Shown here in pieces: positions 34,167 to 47,146 of a stretch of 64,000 nucleotides of DNA. The notes beneath the pieces were generated by a model that was not told the origin of the DNA, searched no databases, and saw nothing but the letters and a program-made list of their open reading frames with translations. The translations under genes and the position numbers were made by a program. Every line of letters begins with the position of its first letter. Position 1 is the stretch's first letter. The DNA comes from Leptodactylus fallax (Eukaryota; Chordata; Amphibia; Anura; Leptodactylidae), in assembly GCA_947044405.1 (NCBI GenBank), contig CAMRHE010000055.1, forward strand, positions 242,501 through 306,500. Reading direction: 5' to 3'.

Positions 34167-34621
34167 TGGGGGTTATTTATTAACTGTGCCTTTTATACCT
34201 AAAATTTTTGCAGCTGCGCCTTTTTCGCTCTGCTTTTTTGGTAGTGGATATTCATTAACTAGGTGCAGTTCCTTGATAAATGTTCGGCACGTCTTGGTTA
34301 TTTTAGGTGCCTTTTTTGGCCATGTGAACTATTTTTCTAAAAAGCCGCACTTGCATAATACATTTTGCACAAAATGCACTACATGGATTTTGTGATTCCA
34401 ATGCTGTGCGACATGACAGGCTTTTTTACGCTGTCCATGAGCTGGAGTACATTTGCGCCGCTTTAAATAGAGTCAAGTCATACATACGATGAGAAAAGAA
34501 ACTCCACTCTGGCCATGGCCCCTTGTCTCACCAAAAAGCCAAAGTGACGGGCACAGCAAACCCCCAAAAAGGTGCAATTTATACCAAATAAAGGCCCAAG
34601 TTACTTGGTAAATGTGCCCCA
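34167..34621. mobile_element. Element inserted in the 73-bp repeat array
   Basis: It begins CAGTGGGGGTTATTTATTAA and ends TTGGTAAATGTGCCCCAGTA; the ends are roughly inverted. The flanking DNA on both sides is the same GTATG/ACATAC-rich tandem array, which shows it was inserted. It resembles the unit at 19605-20100. Confidence 0.55.
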
Positions 34622-35456
34622 GTATGTACGTGCATGTAGGTACTTGGTATGCATGCACAGGTGTTTGCTGGTATGTATGTGTGTGCTTGTGCAAATGTAG
34701 CAACCGTGCCTATGTGTGTGCAAGTTGTAAGCTTATGTATGTCAGCATCATGGTATCCAGTATGTGTACAGTATGTGTGCCCTGTTACGTGTGTTTAATA
34801 TTGTGACAGTAAAAAATAGTGGACTTAATGTATGACATCCTCTGTACAATGTGCCATCCAGAAACTATTGTGAGCCGCCCAATATGGTAGGATTGCCTAG
34901 AACAGAATGGCTATTGTCTATGCACCATCCCTCACGGGTACATCTAATCCAGTGCTGAACATATTATACCTAGAGATACACTTTAGAGAGGACCATCCCA
35001 GCAGTAACAGCTGATCCCTGCTCCAGGAGCCAGGGGGGGAAGACGTGCGGTTACTTTACAATAACCATCTGGTTCCTCCAGAGACCGCAGGAACCTCTTT
35101 TTTTGGTTCCACCTTCTATAGCCATAAGGGCACACGGTTTAATACCGGAATAACTTCCTGCACACGTCTATTCTCGCACCTGACCAGGTCCAATCTGCAG
35201 TGCACATAATGGTGCTATTTATGGTGCAGACCCTCTCAATAACCGGAGACTTTTTGGGACTACAAAATGAAATCTGCAGCAAAATAATTAAAGCAAATAC
35301 TGAGCTCAGACGTGTGGCCGGCAGAAACTTTCCATCTGCTGTTTGGAGCTCTGAATATAAGCCAGGCGAGGCATGCGAATCGGTGTACCACAAGGCATCT
35401 AGCGACGTGGTTTACATTTTAACACCCTGAATATGGTCACTGTTGGTTAAACAAAC

Positions 35457-35605
35457 CTCGCTTTCTCCATTTCTTTTAATGAGTTCACAGACATGACCCT
35501 TGGCATCATTTCCTGCTTTTCGACTGCAAGACTCTTTTGCTTATCCCAGCTATTCTTGTGTTGGGAGGTGTCCAGGTCTGTGGCAAACGGAGGAGTGACA
35601 GGCAC
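35457..35605 (-). CDS. lrrc27: LRRC27 exon 9
   Basis: It encodes residues 314-362 and two bases of the next codon. The text begins VPVTPPFATDLDTSQHKNSW and goes on with DKQKSLAVEKQEMMPRVMSV, then NSLKEMEKA. The proline-rich start and the SLKEMEKA helix agree with the region between the helical segments of mammalian LRRC27. The acceptor is CATGCCTAG and the donor GTTTGT, a weak but allowed site. If another donor were used the frame to exon 10 would break, so this one is preferred. Confidence 0.87.
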
Positions 35606-35678
35606 CTAGGCATGTGAAATGACAAGGCCATCAGTGAAAAGAGCAGAAATTTCCATGAGAATATTCAACAGATACATA

Positions 35679-37289
<1,611 letters not shown>

Positions 37290-37554
37290 TAGGTACGGGT
37301 CACTTGAATCAAACGGTGTTTTCCCTTTGTGAATCGCTGCTTCCATTGCCGGGATATCTAAGGCTGGGTTTACACAGCGCTTTTTTGCTGAAGAACTGCA
37401 TGCGTTTTTTAATTGCAGTAATTTATTCCAATGAACTCTGGGTTGTAGCTTATATGTAATCTCACATAGAACAGTAGTAATATTATCCTCAGGTCTGGGC
37501 GAAATGATGACCGAAACCAAACATCATGTAACATGTCAGTTATTTTGGTTCAGT

Positions 37555-38060
37555 TATTACAATATTTGTGAGGCTCTACCTGCAGTTTTATTCAGACCGA
37601 ACACATCCGAATCGGAACTGCTATTATTATATTCTGGCGTCTCTTCAGACCACATAGTATAATAAGCGGTAGCCCACAGGAGGTGAGCAAACAAAATAAA
37701 CAGTGTTACTCACCTCTCCTGGGCTCCGGCACAGCTCCCGGTTCTCTTTGGGCATTGTGACTGACATCAGGGACAGCTAATGCCTGTAACTTGGCCTCAG
37801 CTGGTCATGTGGCGTTATGACGCATAGATGCAAGTGTCACAACGCGGTGTGACCCATGTCAGAAGACCCCAAGACAGCAGGGAGTTGTCCTGGAGCCCAG
37901 GAGAGGCGAATAACACTGTTTCCATGTTTGATCACCTCCTCTGGGCCTCCGCTATTTATACTCCAGGGTCTGAAGGGAACCCAGAGTATAATAGAAGTGT
38001 TGGTTCGTGTTCGGTCTGAATGAATCCGTTGGGCGAACCTCCGTGGACGAAGCTAAAGAG
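37555..38060. repeat. Palindromic repeat with GAACCAACAC-type ends
   Basis: The left side reads ATTCAGACCGAACACATCC, TCTGGCGTCTCTTCAGACC and ACTCACCTCTCCTGGGCTCC. The right side mirrors them: GGAGCCCAGGAGAGGCG, GGGTCTGAAGGGAAC and TGTTCGGTCTGAATGAATCC. It is related to 12780-13165 and 16005-16450. Confidence 0.65.
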
Positions 38061-38164
38061 ATTCGCCCAACACATGATACTGTAAAAGGGACGTTGTTTG
38101 AAAGGGGCGTGATCTAAATAATCATCATTAATCGTAATTGAGGTAAAATGCCAGATCGATCGCG

Positions 38165-38330
38165 ATTTTTCGGTAAGCCAGGAGTGGATTGAGCAGAAGG
38201 GAGAAGTATAAGAGCTTTCTATATATTTCTCAATCCTTCTGGCTTTGGCTAAAAAAAAAAAAAAAAAACGCAGCAAAATCTGCAACAAAAAAAGCTGCAT
38301 TTCTACATCGTGGGGTCTCAGCCTAAAACA
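38165..38330. repeat. Partial palindromic repeat related to 29905-30127
   Basis: It carries GCCAGGAGTGGATTGAGCAG and CTGGCTTTGGCT, then a long A tract and GCAGCAAAATCTGCAAC. The left end is missing. Confidence 0.65.
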
Positions 38331-39251
38331 GTTTTTAATCTAATAATCCTACACTTACAGCTCATGTGAATGGAAACGTGCACTATTTTTGTCTGCTATG
38401 CAGACCAAACAAGCCCATGGAAGTCTATGGGTCCATGAAAATCATAAACGGTATTCTGATGCCAATCCTAAACCTGGACTGATGCTAAACGGTCCATGTC
38501 TTTCTGCCTGCAATCGGCCACTGACATGTGAATATGGCCTTAGAGAGCTTTCACGACTGTTTTGCAATGATGGTGTTTATTAGTGTTCCTATAAGTACTT
38601 GTATGGAGCATGTCTCACAATATGCTGAGGAGCACATGCCATCACTGCTGCGTAGAACAGGTGCTTTCTATCATGTCAGGCCTACATAATGGAACTTGAC
38701 ATACAGCGCTGAAATAAGGTCTTGTCCTTGTAAACTGTCCGGATGATAAATTGTATAAATCATCTGAGTCACGGCCTTCAGCAATGTATCCAGACACTGA
38801 GTGCGATCATAAATGTAGATTTACAGCATTAACGCCTGCTTCAAGGCCTACTGAAGTCACTCGTCTTTTCACATTTATTTCAGTATAAATACTGAATTAT
38901 TACCATTACAACATATTGTGGGTTATTCTCGTAAAAATCACTGCCTAAAAACGTGTTAAGAAACTCAATCTGTCATTTTAGTAGATCGTGTATGATGGTT
39001 GTAACACAAAAAAGCAAAAATGTAAAGAAACTGAAAAATTCCCAGAAATGTAATACAATAAAATCACAATCAAAATATCATAAAATAGGGTCAGAACTTG
39101 AATGACTGTAGAGTAGGTGTAATAAGTACAATTACAAAGACAAAGGATGTGTTCAGGATGTAGCTGGTCTTGCTGGGGTTCTCTCAAAATTATGGATATA
39201 AAAAAAACACCAACAGAATTGACAAGTATGGGTACATCTTAGGCTTCTTAA

Positions 39252-39626
39252 AGGGAACCTATCAAGGCGATCTGGGACACTAAACCACCCACAGATCCAT
39301 ATAGATCAGGGGTTTAGTGACCTATATTGCCCAAGAGAATTGTACCTAGAGAAGAGACTCCTCTCTGCTGCTCCCAGCGCCTGCGCAGTTCTTCAGCGAA
39401 GCCGAGGATGTACAGCCCAGCTTCATTGCACATGTGCTGGAGGTACGGGGCATTCAGCGAAGAACTGCGCCAATGCGATGAGTACAGCAGCAGGGTGAGT
39501 ATAAAGCTTTTTGATTTTTATTGTGGGCACAGATGGCTTAATAACAAGGCGATTTGGGACATTAAACGACGGTCGATAATGACCTGTGGATGGTTTAGTG
39601 TCCCAAATCGCCCTGACCGATTCCCT
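39252..39626. mobile_element. TTAA-flanked foldback element
   Basis: The 375-bp unit lies between TTAA at 39248-39251 and 39627-39630. The ends AGGGAACCTATCAAGGCGAT, CTGGGACACTAAACCA and the inverted TGGTTTAGTGTCCCAAATCG, CCCTGACCGATTCCCT match over about 40 bp, and inner arms around CGCCTGCGCAGTTCTTC / GAAGAACTGCGCC extend the pairing. No coding capacity. Confidence 0.8.
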
Positions 39627-40392
39627 TTAAGGTGGCTGTAATGTGGCCTGGCACTCCAGTGTAGTTTAGATCACTGCTGGTTTTGTGCTTGCATTGTGGC
39701 CACCTGAACATGGACTAAGGCCTCGTGCACACAGCAGAGCTGTGTGGTTAGGCTACGTTCATCCGTGAAACTTGGTCCGAGTGTTCCAAGTTTTAACATC
39801 CAAATTTGAATGTTACTGCGGTTCCTACGGGTTGTTAGAGTGTGGGCCCCTAGAATCATTTTATCTGGTGGGCCCAAGGAGCCTCAGTCCAATGCTGCTA
39901 GGAATCCCTCTCCTGGCATGTATTCAGGCCAGTACATCCGGCACACACACGGACTAACGTGAAGGGCCCTTGTGTCTGAAATGGCTCCTCTGCCACATGA
40001 AAGCATAGCAATATTATAAAGTGACCAAGCTGAACTGTGATGGTGCTAGTCGTACTATAGTATAATAACTATGTAAGGTGAAGCCACTGCACACATAGGC
40101 AGCAGATAGTCAGGGGTAGGGGATTTCTGAAGACTCTCTAGTTCACACAAGACTCTCTATTGGCAGGTAAATTAGGATGAATTCAGAATGAATTGGTTGC
40201 GGTTAATATCAGAAAAATGCATGCATTTTTGGCACCATGAAAATGTTACTTTTAGTTAACATGTTTTGCCTGTAAAATATAAAAATTCACCAAAAATGAT
40301 GTGGTTTTTCATATGGCTTTAACTGCACCCAACCACCTAGTATTAATACATCCTTATTCCAGCACTTCAAAAACATTCTTTAGATTACGTCC

Positions 40393-40655
40393 TTCTTACG
40401 CTAGGTTCACACCTGCATTTGGGTTTCCGTTCTTTGGGTCCGCTTGAGGAACAGAAAAACGGAAACCCTATCCGTTTAAAAAGCGGTTACCTGTGGAAAC
40501 CTGCAGACCCCATAGACTATAATGGTGTCCGCTGGGTTTCCGCCTGAAATCGGCAGAGAGAAAAGTCCTGCTTGCAGTACTTTTCTATCTGCATATTTTA
40601 AGCTGAAAGAGGGACGGAGTCACCGAACGCTAGTGTGAACTGACCCTTAGCTAAA
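40393..40655. repeat. GCTAGGTTCACA-family repeat, most complete copy
   Basis: It begins TACGCTAGGTTCACACC and ends AACGCTAGTGTGAACTGACC; the ends are inverted. The inner words GAAACCCTATCCGTTTAAAA and AACCTGCAGACCCCATAGAC also occur at 13855-14085. Confidence 0.7.
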
Positions 40656-41811
40656 GAAAGACAAAGTCTGAAACTCATAGGCTACGGCCACACATCGCAG
40701 ACCCCTTGACACATACGTACCAGCTGTTTTTTGCCTTGATCTTACTTCAGCCTTTGCATTGCAACGGCTGAAAAACGCACCGATCCCACAGCAAGAAACT
40801 GACCTGCTGAGATTTTACCGCAAGTGTGAATGGGATTTGTTGAAATCCCATCCACTTCACTGTTAATGTAATTCGCAGTGGGTTAGCTGCGGCCACAGGA
40901 ATATTTGGCCAATATGTAGGTTTTTAAATCCTGGAATAAGGCCTTATGCACACGACTGAGTGTGCAGGCCGAGGGGGTTACGATTTTTTAACGGAAGGCA
41001 CTTGGATGACATTATAGCACCTTCTGTCCTACAATGATTTCAATGGGGGGTTCTGTTCCATTCCAATAAGTTTTCAGCATAATCCTTGGAACCCAATGGA
41101 GCACTGGAACCCCCACTTGGACTGCAGACTCGGTCATGTGCATGAGGACTAAAAGTCACATTTTAACATCTGATGGGATTTCTAGTCTTGGGTCTTTTTT
41201 ACATTCCTCTCTCCTTGGACTTGTAGTGCCTCTATGTTACTGTTTACCGGGTATCAGGTGAGTTAACTCTTCCTATCCTTTACTGCCATTAATAAAGGTT
41301 GTGGTCCAAACAGATATTTAGGTTGCGGCAACTTCAGTTTCAGCAGCAACAGGTAGATGGGTGCATGAAGTGTCACCCACAATAGACATTTGGTGCAGGT
41401 GGGGCGGGTTATAGAAGCAGGGTTTATATGGCCGCTTATGTGGATACATTATTCTCTTTTTTTAATAAAATCTGCTGTTGCAGCTGCTGCCTGACACCGA
41501 ATACTGAAATTCAGCTATCCGTTTAATAGACAGGTTGATTCTTTTCCTTATTAATCACTGCCAAACACATCATAAATATTCTATCAGAGCATGGCTATGT
41601 TCTCTGCATCCCTACTAGCACCACTGGCAATATCCTAAGGCTAGCGCTACACGGCAAAACAAATCTATTGTGTCTGCTCTTTACAGAAATACAAAGATCT
41701 CTGAAATGTCAAGGCAGTGATCTCCGACCTCTAGCAATCATGCATATGATACCACAGTGCCCTCTGCTGGCCAAATCTCTTCTTGTACCTTTGTACCGGT
41801 CACACACATAC

Positions 41812-41905
41812 CTCACGACGATTTTCTGTTCTCTTCTTGCTTTGTGCTTTCTGATCTTGCATGAGCTTAGCTTGCTTTTGCCAATCTTTCAGAATTTCTT
41901 GATTC
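41812..41905 (-). CDS. lrrc27: LRRC27 exon 8
   Basis: It encodes residues 282 (last base of its codon) to 313. The text NQEILKDWQKQAKLMQDQKA is followed by QSKKRTENRRE. It is helical and highly charged; the KDWQKQA block matches the QEWRERA block of mammalian LRRC27. The acceptor lies after TTTGCTTTGTAAG and the donor is GTATGT. It enters in phase 2 and leaves in phase 0. Confidence 0.92.
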
Positions 41906-42609
41906 CTTACAAAGCAAAATAGCATTTATTGGAAGTTGTTAAACTGTAACCTTGGATCACTGACCTAAACGTGGATTTTATAGCACTAAATAAATGGAAA
42001 ATGACAAAATGAAAAGCTGTAGGAGGAAGTAAAATACAGTAAACTGTATCTTGTGTGACTAACTTATTATTATGTATTTCAGAGCTGTAGGCGCTCCATG
42101 GCGCCTCTGCAGAGCCTATGGCAAGCAATGACATTTTCACTTTTTTTTTTTTTTTTTTACTGTTTTATATACTTTTGTACATCTGATTATCCATTACCTA
42201 TTAGATACTGTATTTGTACATTAACACAGAATTATTTTATATACAGGTTCCTGGCAACACATAATACTTGCAGCTTGTAACCTCAACATGCAGCAATGGT
42301 GAAGGGGATTGGACATATAAAGACCCCATTGATTCCAAAATGGAGGGTGACTATGCAAGTAAAACTTGGTGCAAATGATTACTTTCCAGAAACACCCCCG
42401 TTCCTGTTCACTGCTTGTATTTGGTATTGCAGCTCATTGAAGTAAATAGGGCTAAGCTGCAATGCCACACAAGTTGTGGACAGGTACGGGGCTGTTTTCG
42501 GAAGAAAGCAGCCATGTTTTTCTAATCCTGGACAATCCATTCAGCTTTTTTTCCTAGATGGTATACACTTGTTTCTGTTCAGATGCTGAAAACCTGTCCT
42601 TATAATGTA

Positions 42610-42935
42610 TAATTGATAAAGCTCCATCCTTAGGATAGGTCATCAATATGGATCGGTGGGGTCCAACACCTGGGAATATGAAGAGGCTGCAGTGCTCACA
42701 AAAGCAGTGAGCTCTGACCTTTACTGATGACATCACGTTCATCGGTAACATGGTACAGCAGCAGCTCTGTCCCATTCAAGTGGATGAGGCTGAGCTGCAA
42801 TACCCATAACAGCCAATGTGCAATGTAGGACACTGTGCTTGGTATTTAGTAAATAGGCCTCTTCAACCAGCTGATCTGTAGGGACGGCCTTTTATCGCAC
42901 CCTGACCGACCACATATTGATGACCTATCCTAAGG
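42610..42935. repeat. Repeat with inverted CCTATCCTTAGG ends
   Basis: Left: CTCCATCCTTAGGATAGGTC, ATCAATATGGATCGG. Right: CCGACCACATATTGATGACC, TATCCTAAGGG. The ends are inverted. Related copies are at 33.6-33.95 and 61.65-61.7 kb. Confidence 0.65.
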
Positions 42936-43509
42936 GGACACACAACTAAATCCCAGAGCTTGGATCCCTGTCTATAATAAATTATGTCATATCCTACTGA
43001 CAGAACGTTATTTTATAAGATAAGAATAACACACAACATCCTCCAATACCAGAGAAATGCCACATTACACAGTTACCTAATACATTCATTTTCATCTGCT
43101 AGCTTATTTTTTTCAACGTCCTGCTGTGATCTCTGCCTAAGGCCCCATTCACATGGCAGAATCTGCCCCTAAATCAGCAGGAGATTCTGCTATGTTTCTG
43201 CATCCCATTGTATTCAGATTGGAGCAGCATGCTAAAAAAAAAGCACCTTGTTCAATCTTGCCTTGGATTCGGCTCAAGACAGCCCGGGATTGGACCCATT
43301 CACCTTGCATTCTGCTGTGGGGAGTGGAAAATGAAGAGGAATCTGAGGCAGATGTCCACTTCAAAGTCCTCTTCATTTTCCATGTGAACTCAGTCTGAGA
43401 GCTGAATTTTTTGGGCCCATATTTGCAGCCTTTATACCCTTTAACCTGTGCTCACAGAACTTCTAAAGAAGTGTCGGGAATATGGGTGAGGCTGGGCGTT
43501 ATGGATAGG

Positions 43510-43820
43510 GCCTTTGGCTAAGGCCCCACGTAACAGGCCACATCGAAAATGCGCTGCGGGAAAAACTACGATGGAAACGCATTGCGGTTTTTCCCACAGC
43601 GCTTTTTACAGAAAGTCAGCAGAGTTTTTCTCTGCATACTTTCTGCTTCAATTATACCTATAGGGAAAACACAATGCTACGATTTATAAAAAGCGCAACG
43701 TTTTAGGAAATCGCAGCATTTCCACTGTGCATATTTTTCTGCAATCTGGCATCCCATCCACTCTGCAGGGACTGTAAAACATTGCAGTTTTTGCTGCGGA
43801 GATTTTTGCCCCAGCCCTTA
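43510..43820. repeat. GCTAAGGCCCCACG-type repeat
   Basis: It has GCTAAGGCCCCACGTAACAG, GAAACGCATTGCGG, TTTTACAGAAAGTCAGCAGA and TTATACCTATAGGG. The copy at 45965-46285 is the same unit read on the other strand, so the family limits are fairly clear. Confidence 0.7.
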
Positions 43821-44085
43821 CGTACCGACACATTTAAGATTACTTACACCAGAAAACTGGCGTGCATAATACTTAATATCTACCCAAGTTCCTTTTCTAG
43901 TACAATTCCGTTTCTGGTGCACAGACTTCCCTATTATTCTTAATTGTGGCACATCTGACGCCAGAAGGTCACAGATTAAGAATGGCGTATAAATCAGCCG
44001 TCTTAATGAATGATCCCCAACATGTGCCTGGCTATTTTTCCCGGCTCCGGATAGCTAGAAGACACTTGCATGAGTCATAACTCAC

Positions 44086-44175
44086 CTTTGCTTCTGAATC
44101 ATCATGGCCAGCCTTTCCTTCTCCTGTGCCTGTCTGTCAGCTGCTGATTTTCTTTTTTCTACAAGCATTGCGTGC
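44086..44175 (-). CDS. lrrc27: LRRC27 exon 7
   Basis: It encodes residues 252 (last base of its codon) to 281 and two bases of codon 282. The text HAMLVEKRKSAADRQAQEKE is followed by RLAMMIQKQ. Lysine, arginine, glutamate and glutamine dominate, so a coiled coil is likely. It corresponds to the helical RAAALRELQEKQ region of mammalian LRRC27. The acceptor is ATTTCCTTAG and the donor GTGAGT, both strong. Its 90-base length keeps the phase. Confidence 0.92.
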
Positions 44176-45158
44176 CTAAGGAAATTTCCAAAAAAAGACT
44201 AGAAGTCAGTGATTTCCATAGTGAAAGCCAGCAGTGTTGTTGTCTTAAGGATGTGCTGCTTGAGGAATTAATTACCAGGTTCTCAGCACTGCAGACAGCT
44301 AGTAAAATGTACAATCTGCGCTCCGCAGCCCGGGCTCTACAGAGAAAAATGAACTAATAAAATCCTCTGGGTCTACTAATGAAAAAAGCCATAATTCACT
44401 AACTGGAGCCATAATTGCTGTCCTTCTCATATCTTCTTGTAATAAGCCCAGGAACGTCACCATTCACATTAATGATGAGGAGAGGGAGGTGTTATCTGTA
44501 TCTCTATTGCCTGAAATGCTCCATGAGTTTAGGAATAAATATTGGATATATAGGGTTGAGCATTTCTTCTTTTCTTCATTAGAAACAGCACCACACATGT
44601 TCATGGGTTGTGCCTGGAACTGCAGCTTGGCTCCTTTAACCCCTTACTGTTACGTCACGCTGAGCATATAGCTAACGCTCAGCGCTGTAATAGTACGGGC
44701 GCTGTCATGTGGCAGACACAGGAGCTGTGCCTGCCACATGACTTCCAGGTCCCGTCTGTATTACACAGCCAGGACTTGGGACTAGCTGATGGAGGTTGAC
44801 CATGGTGGCTTAACCTGTGATCAATAGCGTTCACGGGATCTGGGTGCTTAGGGAAAAGATCACCCCCCTTCAGCAACTTGGACCCTCCCGCAATGAGATT
44901 GGGGTGTCCAAGGGGTTACCAATCAAAGGCCTCCTGTCTGCCTTTCCCTACTGCAGATAGGTTGTCTATGTGCAATGTACTGCAATACAGAAGTATTGCA
45001 GTACATTGTACTGGGGATCAAGAAATCCCAGGTTTAAGTCCCCTTGTGGGACGGTAAAAATATAAAAAAAAAGTTACAAAAAAAAAAAAAAAAGTGTAAT
45101 AAATAAATAAAAAATTAAAAAAACCTTTAGAATTTAAAAATTAAAAAATAAAATTTAC
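44176..45158 (-). other. LRRC27 intron 6
   Basis: No repeat with clear borders is seen. A-rich stretches lie at about 45058-45150, close to the donor GTAAAT of exon 6. No additional exon is recognised. Confidence 0.5.
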
Positions 45159-45390
45159 CTTGATTCAGTGAGAAATTTCCATCCATTTCCTTTCACTGTG
45201 TCCCTCACATTCTGAGGTTTCCTATGACAGGTAAAGGGCTCATTCTCAACCATTTCTTCCATTTGTCTCTCTTCCATTTTATGTTTCAGCATCTCAAAGT
45301 GCTTCATCTCTTCACTGCTTGACCAGTCACCGGAGAGATCCATGCTGGACTTCAGTTCTTTCAGATTCAGTTTCTCCATAGGAGGCAGCT
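45159..45390 (-). CDS. lrrc27: LRRC27 exon 6, linker
   Basis: It encodes residues 175 (part) to 251 and two bases of codon 252. It opens LPPMEKLNLKELKSSMDLSG and goes on DWSSSEEMKHFEMLKHKMEE, then a more variable part ending GWKFLTES. The LPPMEKLNLKEL...DWSSSEE pattern matches the LPPVEKPDLSEL...NWPSEEE block of mammalian LRRC27 and is the best proof of identity outside the repeats. The acceptor CCATAAG and the phase 1 entry fit the end of exon 5. The donor is GTAAAT. Confidence 0.93.
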
Positions 45391-45569
45391 CTTATGGAAG
45401 GAAACAATGAAGTGTGACATTCACTGATAATAATACAGAGAATCCTGGTGGGTATAAGTCAATGACAAGTGCAACGCAGCAGTAGTCGGTATGTGATGTA
45501 TAGGGCACCATGGAAACTTACACTGGATGGGCCAAAACCAAAGAATGACTTGTCCTGCTAAAGGGGTTT

Positions 45570-45668
45570 TATTTTATTTATTTATTATGCTTACTTATAT
45601 AGCGCCATCATATTCCGCAGCGCTTTACAGACATTGCCAGCCACTGTCCCATATAGGGCTCACAATCT
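45570..45668 (-). repeat. LINE-type 3' tail
   Basis: The plus strand reads TTTATTTATTTATTATGC and then ATATAGCGCCATCATATTCC, GCAGCGCTTTACAGAC. On the minus strand this gives a tail of the type GGAATATGATGGCGCTATAT followed by AATAAT-rich repeats. The better preserved copy is at 55800-56385. Confidence 0.65.
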
Positions 45669-45964
45669 ACATTCCCTATCAGTATGTCTTTGGAGTTCCA
45701 ATGGCATAGAAATGACTGGCTTTGGGCTGCAAATATCTCAAAAAATAAAAGAGCTTATACTCACCTCCATCTCCCATTGCTGCTGTTCCAACAGAACCCG
45801 GGTCTGTGCTCCATGCTACTTCCTTTTTCTGCCAAAATACAGCAGAAACACGGCTGGATATACCTGCTCAGTCAGTCATGAGGGTGGGTGAAGGAAGTGG
45901 AGCAGAGCGGGGCTCCGGTAACCATTGGAACGGTGGCAGTGCGAGCATGAGCATAAGCTCTTTC

Positions 45965-46285
45965 AGGCCGGGGCCCCACATGGTGTAAACTGCGGCGTTT
46001 TACAGTCCCTGCAAAGTGACTCTACCAAGTCCCATCCACACATTGCAGAAAAATATGTGCAGCATGATTTCTAAAACCGTTGTGTTTTTGGAAATCGCAG
46101 AATGTCAATTATATACGCTGGCGGTTTCCCTATAGGTATAATAGAAGCAGAAAGTCAACAGAGGAAACCTCTGCGAACTTTCTGTGAAAAGCGCTGTAGG
46201 AAAAACAACAGCAATGCGTTTCCGTCGTGGTTTTTCCCGCAGCGCTTTTTCGCTGTGGCCCGCTACATGGGACCTTAGCCTTATT
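45965..46285. repeat. GCTAAGGCCCC-type repeat, reverse copy
   Basis: It begins GGCCGGGGCCCCACATGG and ends GCTACATGGGACCTTAGCC, with the inner words CACATTGCAGAAAAATATG, CCCTATAGGTATAATAG and GAAAGTCAACAGAGGAAACC. It is the same unit as 43510-43820 in the opposite orientation. Confidence 0.7.
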
Positions 46286-46930
46286 GTTTAAAAACATTTG
46301 CAGCCCAAAGCCAGTACAAATATATGCAACTGGAAAACCCCCTTAAATGACCCTTAATGCGTCTATTCTATAAATAGGGTTGCTCTCACAATTGGCTTTT
46401 TCGCTACTACTTTTGCACCACTAAGTAGTATGCTAGAGTATAGTTGGAGTGCTCACTATTTTACAAGACAGGGCACATCTTACACCCACAGCTGTATTAA
46501 CACGTTCCATATTTTCCAGACATGTCAGAAATTTTACTGTATATACATATATATGTGTGCACCTACCATTAACATACAATAAAAACATCAATAGGTTAAA
46601 CTAGAAAACCACATGGAGGCCAAAAAAATGGAAACTTAGGCATGATGGTATAAAACATTAGGTTTGGGTGAATGGCTCTAGTGTACCAGACCCAAAATCC
46701 TAAATACAAAGCCATAACGGGAAAGATATTCACCCACTGAAATGTTTCAGCTCTGATCTGATCCCCCGAGCAGGGCCGAAATGTTGTGATGGGTCAGTAA
46801 ATGGATCATTTATACTGACTTCTGCCTTCCTTTTTGGCTTCTTATTGAGGTCCAAACCACCAATTTAGATAGTAAGCAAAGGCTCCTACTGTATAATCAT
46901 AGATGATCTATGATACATAGTGTATTATTA

Positions 46931-47146
<216 letters not shown>

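Larger units (their letters stand above)
32511..35456 (-). other. LRRC27 intron 9: repeats only
   Basis: It holds a repeat with CAGCTGATCAGTGGGGG and CTATCCTAAGGATAGGTCA words (33640-33960), a 73-bp tandem repeat (34001-34166) and an inserted unit (34167-34621). No further exon is seen. Confidence 0.6.
41906..44085 (-). other. LRRC27 intron 7: repeats only
   Basis: It holds a T tract (42137-42160), a CCTATCCTTAGGATAGGTCA-type repeat (42610-42935, inverted at its two ends) and a GCTAAGGCCCCACG-type repeat (43510-43815). No exon is seen. Confidence 0.6.

Noticed and set aside
46680..46850. A Penelope 3' end in intron 5
   Set aside because: The word CGAGCAGGGCCGAAATGTTG is suggestive, but no endonuclease or longer match supports it, so I did not list it as its own feature.
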